The notes beneath the pieces are model-generated. The model was not told where the DNA came from. It made no database searches and was given only the letters and a program-made list of their open reading frames with translations. Position numbers and translations under genes: made by a program. A stretch of DNA of 64,000 nt from assembly GCA_023052935.1 (NCBI GenBank), contig CM041295.1:108688711-108752710 (forward strand), written 5' to 3'. Source of the DNA: Piezodorus guildinii (lineage: Eukaryota; Arthropoda; Insecta; Hemiptera; Pentatomidae). Below, one piece after another: positions 54,421 through 64,000 of the stretch. Position 1 is the first letter of the stretch, and each line of letters starts with the position of its first letter.

Positions 54421-54572
54421 AAGAAAGTAATGGGTTTGAATTCTGTTAGTCAAACGTTTCCCTTAAGATTAAATCAGCTATCTAATGGTTCAATGGAAGG
54501 AGGAAAATCTTTCAGAATTTCTAGGCTTTTTGAACATAAACTTAAATAATTCTTCAAAATTAACATCAAAAT

Positions 54573-54649
54573 GTTCTTACCTCAGAAAGGAAATGAATTA
54601 TCATAGAAATTCATATCGAGGCCCAAATTATTTCATCATTGGTAAGAAC
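54573..54649. repeat. 77-bp unit alpha, copy 1
   Basis: Bounded by gttcttacc and ggtaagaac. Identical length in three places (57075-57151, 61510-61586), inside a longer duplicated block. Related beta units (about 64 bp) lie at 55289-55352, 57554-57616, 59494-59557 and, partly, 61781-61835. Confidence 0.75.
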
Positions 54650-54764
54650 AAATATTGATAGTTTGATTGTATAATGATTATAAAAAAAAAAGGCGGGAAC
54701 AAGTAAAACAAAAATAAAATAATTTTAGTTAATAGTTTGAAAATAAAGTGTATATATATAAACC

Positions 54765-55068
54765 TGTACCACTACAACCCATGAAGGGTCTTGAGCTCAG
54801 CACACATAGAGATTCGTACTGTTTCTAGGCCAACGGCCGTACAATGAGGTGATTCAGCCGAGATCACGCTCAGCCGCCAGGGTATTCCCTATTTTTGGGT
54901 ACCCACTTTCTAGAGGCTGGGTGTGCCCCAGGAGGGTCTCCATACCCCAGGATCGCCCCCGGCTAAAATAACAGAATAAATAATATTCTGTCATAACCGG
55001 GATTTGAACGCAGGACCCGTAGCACGCACAGTAGACTAGCGCTCTACCCACTAGACCACGCCGCTTCT
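54765..55068 (-). repeat. SINE-T copy 3, best-preserved tRNA head
   Basis: Minus strand: head 'gcggcgtggtctagtgggta' with 'gagcgctagtct' (A box), 'tgcgttcaaatcccggtta' (B box), body with 'gagcgtgatctcggctgaat', 'caacggccgt' and 'gggttgtagtggtacag'. It sits between an alpha and a beta unit. Confidence 0.85.
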
Positions 55069-55429
55069 ATATCTATAAGTATATGCTTTAACATAAAAAC
55101 AGTTTGTACTACATCTTTTATCCCAGGTCCATTATGAGTTTTAAAAGAACATTGACAATTGACAATTAATGGAGATCGTGACTAAAAATGTAATATATCG
55201 TATAAATAAATCTATTTAAAAAATGCTTTACAGGAAGATTTTAAGACGTTTAACATTCAAAATTGAATAGGACTCTTCAATAGAACATTATACCTCAGAA
55301 ATAATGATATTCATGATGATTCATCGGGCCTCATATTTCATCATAGGTAAAACTAACTGTTGATAAGCTAATATAACATATTTGAAAATAAATTCTAGGT
55401 AAAGTAAGAAAAAATGCACATATTTTAAA

Positions 55430-56020
55430 AAAGTCACACGCTACTGTACAGTATGTACTAAAAAGACATAGGGGATTCATGTAATAAAATCTACGGAGGA
55501 TAGACCACGAGCTGGAAGGCCTAGAAAACTGGAGAACCACCACAGCAGGGCCAACCTTGTTTGAAGTCCAGGCAAACCTAACACTACCGTTCATTATTCA
55601 TTTATTTTACTCTTTTATTTTATTGTATCCTACTTTTCTTCTTAAAGCTTTGTAAATAAGAATTAATTATAATCCTTTGGTCTTGTGGCCAGACACATTG
55701 TATATATTAATTGTGCATATCATATCGTTCTTAAGGGACCCAGTCCCAGATTAAAAATTATTTTTCTATTCTATTCTATTCTAGCGCCATAAGGACTACG
55801 GGATTCAAGAAGAAAGCCCTACATAAATAACAGGAAGAAGCGACTGGAATTTTCTGGAGTTTTTATATAAACCAAAAAGTTCTGGGAAAGGGTCATATTC
55901 TCTGAAGAATCCAAATTTAATTTTTTGCAGCGAGATAGAAGGTCAAAAGTTGCAAATTTCACTAATTCCTTTATTTGCATTTATCCAATTATAAAAGGGT
56001 GTATGGAAACTTTTTTGAGT
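55430..56020 (+). pseudogene. Tc1-like transposase remnant, deleted
   Basis: 'SLEDRPRAGRPRKLEN'-type sequence (55497-55535) follows the family's helix-turn-helix. After an inserted LINE 3' end (about 55588-55785) comes 'KDYGIQEESPT', then 'FWERVIFSEESKFNF' (55878-55922), the first catalytic block, with Glu where Asp is usual in 'FSDESKF'. The right terminal repeat 'gtatggaaacttttttga' is at 56000-56017. The rest of the DDE domain is gone. Related pieces lie at 57921-58435 and 61849-62345. Confidence 0.7.
55588..55785 (+). mobile_element. LINE 3' end with (TTCTA)n tail, in Tc1-like copy
   Basis: Same family as 23480-23602: 'ggccagacac', 'gacccagtcccaga', 'ttaaaaattattttt' and a ttcta repeat. 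It interrupts the Tc1-like remnant between 'ctaacactacc' and 'gccataaggactac'. Confidence 0.7.
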
Positions 56021-56056
56021 GAGTGTAGATATCTTTTAGCACCCCTCCTACCAATA

Positions 56057-56445
56057 ATTGAGACGTTGATTTCCAAAAGGTACTATATCCATTCTAGGAA
56101 ATTTTACAGGAAGCGCGAAAATCTCTCATTACTATATTATCAAACTAGCTAATTTGGGTCTTTTTGCCTTAAAATTTAGAATTATTTTTTTTCTATAAAA
56201 ATAATATCATATTAAAATTATGAAATGATTTTTTTTAGAATGATTTGGAACGAAAATAAATGCGTAATTAGTACTTTTAGAAAATGACCGCATTTCTAAA
56301 TCGTGTTTTTTAAGGACTTGAGAATTCATTAGATAACATCAAATAGAATATTTAGATAGAACTAAATGATGAGAATACAAATATGTAAAAAAATCAATTT
56401 CGTAAAAAATGTCCTATAGTACCTTTTGGAAATCAACGTCTCAAT
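56057..56445. mobile_element. DNA-I, TIR element with 31-bp perfect TIRs
   Basis: 56057-56087 (attgagacgttgatttccaa...tactata) is a perfect inverted match to 56415-56445. About 390 bp, no coding. The terminal motif recurs near 11177, 12430, 19340 and 53930, showing a dispersed family. Confidence 0.85.
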
Positions 56446-56578
56446 TGATAGCACATGAAATTGATAGGACATTTAAATATTATAAAAATAAATGATAAAA
56501 CATTAAAACAAAGTATTATGATAAAATTTGTAGTTATAGACTGTTTTTCCTTCTGATCGCGTACTTAATTTTCCAACG

Positions 56579-56580
<2 letters not shown>

Positions 56581-56655
<75 letters not shown>
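56581..56655. repeat. (TA)n microsatellite
   Basis: About 35 TA units followed by a poly-T run. Confidence 0.97.
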
Positions 56656-56658
<3 letters not shown>

Positions 56659-56725
56659 TTTTTTTTTTTTAAACTTTTACTTCAAATTTTCATAGATTAT
56701 TATTATCACATTAATATAATCTTTT

Positions 56726-56770
56726 AGAGTCAACCCTGATGAAGGCCCACAATGCAGGTCGAAACTTCGC
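56726..56770 (+). ncRNA. hammerhead-like motif, damaged
   Basis: aacc-CTGATGA (56736-56742), stem-loop, GAAAC then ttcg in place of GTCGG. The cleavage-site triplet is altered, so it is likely dead. It runs into a DNA-X copy. Confidence 0.45.
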
Positions 56771-57010
56771 ACAGTAGAAAATATGACCGTTTTGGTTGGA
56801 CAAAATTCTGAAACTTGTCCATATTTAAACTTTGGGACCCCAGATTACGGAAAAAAATATTTAAAAACTAATTAATTTTTTGAAATTTTTTTATTAATTA
56901 ATTTTTTTTTTTTTGGCGAGCGCACAGAGGTCAAACATCAAATTTATTTGCTAAAATCTAAAACTTCCCTACATTTTACGTTTGAAGTCCAAGAATACGG
57001 GAAAAATAAT
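56765..57010. repeat. DNA-X partial copy
   Basis: Left end 'cacagtagaaaatatgaccg', then 'ttggacaaaattctgaaact' and 'tccatatttaaactttggg', matching 45118-45200. Confidence 0.65.
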
Positions 57011-57074
57011 ACTTTCAAAATTTCTAGGTTCAGAAAGCATAAAGTTAAATAATTCTTCCAATTAACATGAATAT

Positions 57075-57151
57075 GTTCTTACCTCAGCAAGAAAATGAAT
57101 AATCATACATATTCATATCATAACCCATATTAATTCATCATTGGTAAGAAC
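57075..57151. repeat. 77-bp unit alpha, copy 2
   Basis: Same boundaries as copy 1. Followed by the shared 'aaaaacagtttgtaactaca' block that links alpha to beta in each cassette. Confidence 0.75.
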
Positions 57152-57920
57152 AAATATTGATAATTAATTATTATTAATTACTTTAGTTAATAATTTGAAA
57201 ATAAAGTACGCTTTGACGTAAAAACAGTTTGTAACTACACCTTTTATCCTGATATCTCCCATTATTCAGTTGTTTAAAATCTTTTATGTTTATAGTTTGT
57301 ATTCTTCCCATTAATTCTGGATCTCTCTTCCTCTTAATCCTGCCTAAACCTGTTTTCTAATTCTTTAATTATTTTTTTTGGAAAGGTAGAATCTATAAAT
57401 CTTTGCAATAATAATTAATCTATTTGAGGAAATTTCAATGGTATTAAAATTAAGATCAACTAAAAAAACAAACTTTTCAATCTATCCTCGATTGTACTTT
57501 TATTCAACATTAAAACAGGACTTGGGTATTTTTCAGCTCCCTTCAATAGAACATTTACCTCAGAAAAAATATTCATCATAATAATTCATATGGATGCATA
57601 TTTCATCATAGGTAAAAGTAACTGTTTATAAGCCAATATAACATATTTGAAAATTAATTTTAGGAAAAGTAATGAATATGTTAAAATTATACATAACTAT
57701 CGTAAATATATGATTACATAATCGTACGAATTTTTATTTTCCAGACCAACAATACTTCAAAAAAGTTTCCATACAGCATGCTATTAATTCGCAGGGCTAT
57801 TTATTTTCAACTAAAATTTCCTAAAGTACAAATTATTAATTGTAATCTTAGATTAAAAAAAATGTGTTTATTTTAATTTTAACATTAATATCAATAGAGG
57901 CAGAATGTCGTTTGTTAATG

Positions 57921-58435
57921 ATAGGTCAAAAAAGTTTCCATACCCTTTCAATATTAATCCCATTTGTTGTACTATGACGGTATTTCCAGTGATGTCTTTA
58001 TTAATCTTATGCCAATAACAACTCTTAGTTCAGTATTAGCTTTACTTGTGCCTTCGAAGCTGATTTATTTTTAATATTCGCGTTTCTTGTGATTTAGAGA
58101 GCTTATGGTTCGTTACCAAATGCAGGGCTTATCTCTAAGAAAGGTTGCACATGCTATCGTACAATATGCACTAAAACGACTAAAAAGGTATAGACAGTGC
58201 ATGTTATAAAATCTCTGGAGGATAGACCACGAGCTGGAAGGCCTAGGAAACTGGAGAATCACCACACCTGAGCCAACCTTGTTTGAAGTCCAGGCAAACC
58301 TAACACTACCGCAAGCTCAATGGCCATTAGAATAAAAAGGGACTATGGGATTTAAGTCCATCCAGAAGCTGTCAGAAATATTCTAAGAATAAAGTATACA
58401 GTGGTCAAGTTTCAAGAAGAAATCCATTCTTATGA
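57921..58435 (+). pseudogene. Tc1-like element fragment with N-terminal HTH
   Basis: Left terminal repeat 'tcaaaaaagtttccatac' (57927-57944; another solo copy at 57751). The decayed frame shows 'VRYQMQGLSLRKVAHAI' (first HTH of Tc1 transposases), 'LKRLKRYR', 'LWRIDHELEGLGN' in a shifted frame, and 'SMAIRIKRDYGI'-like sequence. The catalytic domain is absent. Confidence 0.65.
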
Positions 58436-58635
58436 TAAAATTTGTAGTTATAGACGGTTTTTCTTCTAATTGCGTTCTTAATTTTCAAATATTTATGTAT
58501 ATGGATTTTTTTTAAACTTTTGTTATGTATTTTCATAGATTCTTACAGTTACACATATCCCCTTGGACAATTAGGCAACAGTAGATGTTAACACATTCAC
58601 GCTCACACACACAAACACTCTCTCATATATCTATC

Positions 58636-58684
58636 GGAGACAACCCTGATGAAGCCCCACAATTTAGACCTAAAAGTCGGTATA
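58636..58684 (+). ncRNA. hammerhead-like motif, mutated core
   Basis: gacaacc-CTGATGA (58646-58652) with a weak stem II. GAAAC is changed to TAAAA, then gtcggta. Surrounded by about 190 bp shared with 62440-62620. Confidence 0.45.
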
Positions 58685-58714
58685 AAATAAAATTCGTTTA
58701 TCTTTTTAAGGTGT

Positions 58715-58890
58715 ATTTCTCGATGAGCGCATCCTCAACCTTCAACCCAACCTCTATAAAGTTGTTACCCCCAATTGGGGTAAGGGCATCTGGTGGTTAA
58801 GTGTGATCTTGGTAGGCCTTTCCGTGAAACAGTACGGAATCTATAAGTACTGGACCCAAGAACCTTCATGGGTTCTTGAGGTACAGATTA
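58715..58890 (+). repeat. SINE-T copy 4, headless
   Basis: 'cctctataaagttgttaccc', 'agtgtgatcttggtaggcct', 'aagtactgg' and 'catgggttcttgaggtaca'. A similar copy in reverse lies at 60790-60915. Confidence 0.6.
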
Positions 58891-59017
58891 TATTATATTA
58901 CAATTATTTGAGAAAAATCGACCTTGAAAAATATTTCTGACGTTTTCTCCATCAGTTTGTTATAAATTCTTTCATACATTTATTTGATTCATGATTTCAT
59001 ACATTATCCAAAATTAA

Positions 59018-59800
59018 AAATAGACCTAATTAAAAATGATGTAGAATAAATGGAAACACTAATCCTAAACGCACGCTTCTCCATTAGCGGTTTGTCAGGA
59101 GAAGTTACTGTTTGAATCCCGTAATGCCTCTCTCTTCCTCCATCATATATTTTCAACGGTCAACAATTTTACATTTTTTACTATTTTTCTGAATACTGGT
59201 ACTCGATAAGACTTGGTAGCCTTCCTCTCTGATACCCACTTTTAACCTATTCTCGATTAAACCACAAATCAATTAATACAAATGATTTTAAGGATAGGCC
59301 TCATCTCAGTATACAGGTAAATAATTTTGATAAAAAATCCATTTAATTTTATTTATATTTACAATTAATGGAGATCATGACTAAAAGTGAAATATATGAC
59401 ATAAATAAAATCATTAACAAAATACTTTACAGAAAGATTTTAAGTTTTTTAAAATTCAAAATTCGATATTTTTCAGCTCACTTCAATAGAACATTTTACC
59501 TCAGAAACAATTCTATTCATGATAATTCATAATAAGCTGTATTTCATCATAGGTAAAAGTAACTATTGATAAGCCAATATAACATATTTGAAAATTAATT
59601 TTAGCCTAAGTAAGGAATATGTTGTTAGAATTATGTATACCTTTTACCTATCTTAAATATATGATGAATAATGAGGGACAATGGGATTCAAACAGTAACT
59701 TCTCCTGACAAACCGCTAATGGAGAAGCGTGCGATTAGGATTAGAGTCTTCAGTTATTCTACATCATTCGTAATTAGGTCTATTTTTACTTATGGATATT
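59018..59800. repeat. long inverted repeat, about 100-bp arms
   Basis: 59018-59124 and 59690-59800 are inverted copies ('gtagaat', 'cgcacgcttctccattagcg', 'gtttgtcaggagaagttact', 'tttgaatccc'). A third, diverged copy of the arm lies at 63690-63800. The interior holds beta unit 3. Confidence 0.65.
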
Positions 59801-59863
59801 TATAAGTAGAAGTGTTGCAAGCTTCTGTTTCAGCTTGTTACTATTAAGATACGGCAACACACG

Positions 59864-60734
59864 ACTTTCACTTACCTCGATTTTTAAAATCAATGAAGGA
59901 ATTTTCAAATACAGTTAGAGATAAAAATACGTGAAACTATTAAGGAATTAATCAAATTGAATTTATATAGAAACATGTGTTTTATTAAAAAATCTATTAT
60001 ATTATTATCTAAAATAATCAGTTAGTTTTATCTTCTTCTCATCACTCTCTATTAACTTTTAAAAGCTTGATTATAAGATAATATTTTTTCTAAAACCTTT
60101 AGCTTTCCATCGGTATATCATACATGTATATTACTGCTTTTATGTTAAAAAACGAAAAATTGCATTATAAAAAAATATTTTTCTGTTTTCTCCTTTAGTA
60201 GGATATCAAATTTATTCAATTTATATATTTACCTGTTTTTCATCAGCTTTAACAAGATAATCTAGTTATTATTATTGAATCTACAAAATTAAAGGTACTT
60301 TAGGGGAAGAAAATTTAAAATATCGGCATTTAAGCCCTGTCAGACCATTTTTATCCAAATAAAACCGATACGATATTAAAACCCATTAAATTTTACATCG
60401 ATATAGCGAGTTTAATCAAAATCGTCGCAATCGTTTTCGAGAAAATCGAAAAAAGGTGCAAAATGCATGGTATAAAGTGCCTCTTCTTGTAAGCTCATTT
60501 TGATGAAAAAAGTTTTGTCACGTCTCGGGCGTATAGTTGTCTTAAATATGATATTTCAGTTTCATAGGACTTACCGTTTCCGCCCGGGAGTTACCACGCA
60601 CACTCACACACAGACCTTTTTGCGGGACTTGGTTATTTGGACTCAGGGGACCCTAAAACGAGTATTTCCGTTGAAAACTGGAATTCGAAAATTTTCACGA
60701 TCGTAATACTTTCCCTTACTATAGTAAGTGAAAG
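59864..60734. repeat. DNA-G copy d
   Basis: actttcacttacct (59864-59877) to tagtaagtgaaagt (60721-60734), 871 bp uninterrupted, so the best outline of the family. Small frames inside are not conserved. Confidence 0.75.
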
Positions 60735-60789
60735 TAAAAAAAGCAAACATATTGGTCAAGGTTAATTTTTCTTAAATAATTGCAATATA

Positions 60790-60915
60790 ATATAATCTGT
60801 ACCTCAAGAACCCATGAAGGGAGTACTTATAGATTCCGTACTGTGGGAAAGGCCTACCTAGATCACGCTTAACCGCAAGATCCCCCTCCACCAATTTTGG
60901 GTTACAACTTTATAG
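60790..60915 (-). repeat. SINE-T copy 5, truncated (minus)
   Basis: Reverse of the SINE-T 3' half: 'ctgtacctcaagaacccatg', 'ctagatcacgctta' and 'ctttatagaggctggg'. Confidence 0.6.
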
Positions 60916-60937
60916 AGGCTGGGGAGGGTTTGCGCGC

Positions 60938-61165
60938 ACCAGATATTTTCGTTTTAGTCATTAAACAAGTATAGAAACGAGCGTGTCTTGGGCAATGCAT
61001 ACTGTGCAATGTGTCGTATAAATGACCATGTATAAGAGTATTAGTTGTGTTAGAATTATAAATTACTGTACTATTCGATTTTTTTTTTTTTTTTTTTTTA
61101 TACAAGAAACTATTTTAATAGGATTACCTTTAAAATGGTATTGCGGCTTAAAATATTGTTGAGTG
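60938..61165. repeat. repeat Y copy 2
   Basis: Second copy of 52747-52975, with a longer poly-T. Confidence 0.65.
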
Positions 61166-61214
61166 AAAGATAAATTTTTTTTTTTGGGATATCAATGTAT
61201 TCATTTTTACCTTA

Positions 61215-61340
61215 GGAAGGAGGCAACCTGGTGGCTGAGCGTGATCTAGGCCTAATTACTTCCTTGCACGGCCGTTGGCTATGAAACACTACGAATCTCA
61301 AGTACTAAGCCCACAACCATTCCTAGAGGTACAGGTTTTT
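61215..61340 (+). repeat. SINE-T copy 6, headless
   Basis: 'caacctggtggctgagcgtg', 'cttccttgcacggccgttgg', 'aacactacgaatctcaagta' and 'ctagaggtacagg'. Part of the block duplicated from 54.25 kb. Confidence 0.65.
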
Positions 61341-61509
61341 ATTTACCTGACTATACAGAAAGTCATGGGTTTGAAACTTGAGTCAAACAACTTTTTCCTG
61401 AAGATTAAATCAACTGAGTAGTTCAATGGAAGGGAGAATATATTTTTTTTTAAATTCGGGACTTTCTGATCATAAATTTAAATAATTAATAAAAATTGGC
61501 ATCAATATG

Positions 61510-61586
61510 TTCTTACCTCAGCAAGGAAATGAATAATCAAAAAAATTCATATCATAACCCATATTATTTCATCACTGGTAAGAACA
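61510..61586. repeat. 77-bp unit alpha, copy 3
   Basis: gttcttacc to ggtaagaac, with the same flanks as copies 1 and 2. Confidence 0.75.
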
Positions 61587-61848
61587 AATATTGATAATTT
61601 GATTGTATAATGATTATAATAAAAGCGGGGCAAGTGGACCAAAAAAATTTTAATTAATAATTCTTTAGTTATTATTAATTATTTTAGTTAATAATTTGAA
61701 AATAAAGTACATGCTTTGACGTAAAAACAGTTTGTAACTACACATAGTTTTTGATATTTTTCAGCTCTCTTCCATAGAACGTTTAACCTCAGAAATAATT
61801 AATGATATTCCTAATAATTCATGTAGAATGTAATATTATACTGATAGG

Positions 61849-62345
61849 TCAAAAAAGTTTCCATACACTTTTAATATTAATCCTATTTGATCTACTATGA
61901 CCGACTTTCCAGTGATATCTTCATAAATCTTATCCCAATACTCAACTGATTTCTTTTCAATATTCGTGTTTTTTTTTATTAGAGAGCTTCAGGTTCGTTA
62001 CCAAATGCAGGGCTTATCTTTAAGAAAGGTTGCACATCTATTGAATAAGCCACATGCTATCGTACAATATACAATAAAACGACTAAAAAGATATAGATGA
62101 TGGAACTTTATAAAATCTCTGGAGGATAGACCACGAGCTGCAAGGCCTAAGAAACTGGAGAATCACCACATCTGAGCCATCCTTGTTTGAAGTCCAGGCA
62201 AACCTATCACTATCTCAACCTCAATGGCCATCAGAATAAACAGGGACTATGGAATTTAAATCCATCCAGAAGCGGTCAGAAATATTCTAGGAATGAAGTA
62301 TATATTGGTCAAGTTTCAAGAAGAAAGCCATTCTTATGATTTGTA
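61849..62345 (+). pseudogene. Tc1-like transposase N-terminal fragment
   Basis: Left terminal repeat 'tcaaaaaagtttccatac' (61848-61865). The frame reads 'VRYQMQGLSLRKVAHLLNKP', 'HAIVQYTIKRLKRYR', stops, 'SLEDRPRAARPKKLENHH', then 'SMAIRINRDYGI' and 'IHPEAVRNIL'. These are the two HTH units of a Tc1-type transposase joined by the AT-hook-like GRPR/ARPK stretch. Several stops, no DDE domain. The most readable of the three copies here. Confidence 0.72.
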
Positions 62346-62515
62346 GTTATATACTATAGATATACATATACTATTATTATATTTATATAGAGTTTTTTTA
62401 CACTTTTACTTAATATTTTCATAGATTTTGACAGTAACACATATCCCCTTGAACAATTAGGCAACAGTTTGTACATTCACGCTCACACACACAAACACTC
62501 CCTCATATATCTATC

Positions 62516-62563
62516 GGAGACAACCCTGATGAATAACATAATGTTGGCCGAAACGTCGGTACA
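62516..62563 (+). ncRNA. hammerhead-like motif with intact core bases
   Basis: acc-CTGATGA (62526-62532) ... ggccGAAACGTC-ggt (62547-62560). Both core blocks are intact and acc/ggt gives a 3-bp stem I, but the usual GGCC stem II is lost on its 5' side. Confidence 0.5.
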
Positions 62564-62565
62564 AA

Positions 62566-63169
62566 ATAAAATTCGTTTATCTCATTAATGTGTTTTTCTC
62601 GATTTCCATCATATATTCTCAACGCTCCACAATGTTTATATTTTTTACTATTTTTTCCGAATAGTGGTATTCGATAAGACATTGTAGTCTTCCTCTCTGG
62701 TACCCAATTTTTTTAACTTCTTCTATTATTTTTTTGGATAACCTCTTATATTATTTAGTCCCATTAATTTATCAAATATATTTTTTTTAATTTATTCTGA
62801 TCCATTCCTGCCTTATGATCAAAAACTTTAATCTCCTTTTGCTCATTGATGATTCCAGATTTTCAATCTGTTCATCGTTATTTTTTAATCTATATTCTTC
62901 CCCCACTTTTTATTTATTTATTTATGTCTCCCAGCCTTGCCATATGGCAATGCGGGCGTCGGTAGCCATGAGTGAGATGCTACCAGTAGTAATCTTGAGT
63001 TTCTGTTTTTCTTCTCTTCCCAGCTTTTTCAATCTGGTCTTTCCTCGATTACTGCTTCTTCTCTCGGAGGTGGTCTTCCTCGATTCCGCCCAGTTCCACC
63101 TACGTTAAAAGCTGCCGGGCCTACTAATGTTTTCCACCCGTGAATAAATGATATAAATTGTTCATAATT
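62566..63169. other. no supported gene
   Basis: 62580-62720 duplicates 59140-59230. A GC-richer patch at 62930-63110 may be LINE C-terminal coding in reverse, too decayed to assign. Confidence 0.3.
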
Positions 63170-63239
63170 TTGTTCGGACACCAGCTGAGGGAAATCGCTC
63201 ACCGAGAGGACCCAGAGCCCACATATTCTTCCCCCACTT

Positions 63240-63360
63240 TTCTCGACCGGTATATAATTCTCATAATCTTTCTCCCTGTCCTCAGTAAGGATCCCATGTT
63301 GGTAAATCCTATAGCCTTCACCCCGTCACCTGTTTTATGACCGTTTCATAATCTCTAATA
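63240..63360 (-). pseudogene. LINE RT C-terminal fragment, second copy (minus)
   Basis: Matches 23695-23810 in the same strand sense: 'cctgtcctcagtaaggatcc', 'catgttggtaaatc', 'tatagcctt' and 'tttatgac'. Coding is decayed. Confidence 0.55.
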
Positions 63361-63417
63361 TTCTCTATCCTTAAACTTAAATTTTTTTTTTTTTTTTTAA
63401 ATAACTTTAGACTAAAA

Positions 63418-63484
63418 AAGCAACACAGAGTAGGAATGTAAAATTGAATAAATTAAAATTTTACATCCCTACTCTGCGTTGCTT
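63418..63484. repeat. 28-bp near-perfect palindrome
   Basis: Arms 63418-63445 and 63457-63484 are inverted copies with two mismatches (aagcaac...gtaaaatt) around an 11-base A/T centre. It resembles a very short MITE. Confidence 0.7.
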
Positions 63485-64000
63485 GCAAATCTACCATTTA
63501 TACAAATAAATACCAAAAAAATAAATTATGACATTGTTGAAGAACAGCAATAGTAAAATAGGCGACATATACAACCTACATAAGGCTAAAAATAACTGGC
63601 AGCGAACTTGTAAATAAACTGTTTCAATGTTATCAGGCGGCCAAGGACTCCTATAAACAGTTCACAAAGAGTCGCGTATTCACTGACGAATGATACAGTA
63701 ACTTCCCCGAACAAACTGCTAATGAAACCGTTTAGGTTCAGAATCCCAATGTATTCTACATCATTCGCAATTTTTACACCAAAATCTATTTTTACTCAAA
63801 AATAATTATAAGTATAGGAATTGCAATTCATTCTATATTATATTCCTGAGGTTCTGAGTCCAAACAACAAGGTCTCACACAATGGTGTTTGTGTGGTAAT
63901 TCTAGCTCGAAAATGTAAAGTGAATTTCAATATTCAGGACAAGTGGTCATAGAAACTGATCACTCAATAAAGAAAATGTCTCCGAAATTAAACATTACCG

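Noticed and set aside
55000..55068. tRNA gene on the minus strand
   Set aside because: Head of SINE-T copy 3; the body and family copies follow directly.
1..64000. CRISPR arrays, operons, prokaryotic signals, endogenous viral genes
   Set aside because: No evenly spaced short repeats, no bacterial-type gene packing, and all polymerase-like frames carry LINE or Penelope motifs rather than viral ones.

Overview
The window is AT-rich animal DNA, most likely from an insect or another arthropod. The signs are Jockey-, RTE- and Penelope-class retroelements, mariner/Tc1 remnants, tRNA-derived SINEs and dinucleotide microsatellites; the species cannot be named from sequence alone. No complete host gene was found. 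Almost all coding potential is transposable-element (TE) protein, mostly broken. Two short candidate host-type exons are noted: a THAP-like first exon near 24.2 kb and a possible C-terminal GPI-signal exon on the minus strand near 49.5 kb.

Family labels used below (mine, local to this window): Jockey-A, full length at 13161-17938, plus 3'-end copies; Jockey-B, many 5'-truncated 3' ends with long target-site duplications (TSDs); Jockey-L, an old element scattered over 30.8-38.8 kb; LINE-C and LINE-E, other LINE 3' ends; RTE-D, two facing copies at 18.2-19.1 and 21.1-22.0 kb; PLE, Penelope-like elements at 33.3-34.9 and 38.9-40.5 kb; DNA-G, DNA-I and DNA-X, non-autonomous terminal-inverted-repeat elements; SINE-T, SINE-U and SINE-V, tRNA-headed SINEs.

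Layout. 0-13 kb: LINE fragments, an RTE open reading frame (minus), a three-level nest (DNA-I containing Jockey-B containing Jockey-A) and a foldback with paired hammerhead-like motifs. 13.2-17.9 kb: a nearly intact Jockey-A. 18-30 kb: the RTE-D pair, DNA-G with a Jockey-B insert, an internally deleted mariner, the THAP-like exon, a solo LTR inside LINE-C, and Jockey-type RT debris. 30.7-38.9 kb: Jockey-L split by at least six insertions, some themselves interrupted. 38.9-41.2 kb: a PLE split by a SINE, then an unclassified repeat. 41.2-49.4 kb: comparatively TE-poor, AT-rich sequence that could be the long 3' UTR of the minus-strand candidate gene. 49.5-53 kb: SINEs, an RNase H fragment, a Jockey-A 3' end carrying a palindromic MITE. 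53-63 kb: a segmentally duplicated patchwork of SINE-T, Tc1-like fragments, 77-bp units and hammerhead-like motifs.

How it fits together: the LINE reverse transcriptases probably mobilised the truncated copies and SINEs (poly-A or simple-repeat tails and 9-15 bp TSDs). The transposase-derived TIR elements are non-autonomous and would depend on enzymes encoded elsewhere. Perfect TSDs on Jockey-A and Jockey-B insertions suggest these are the youngest layer.
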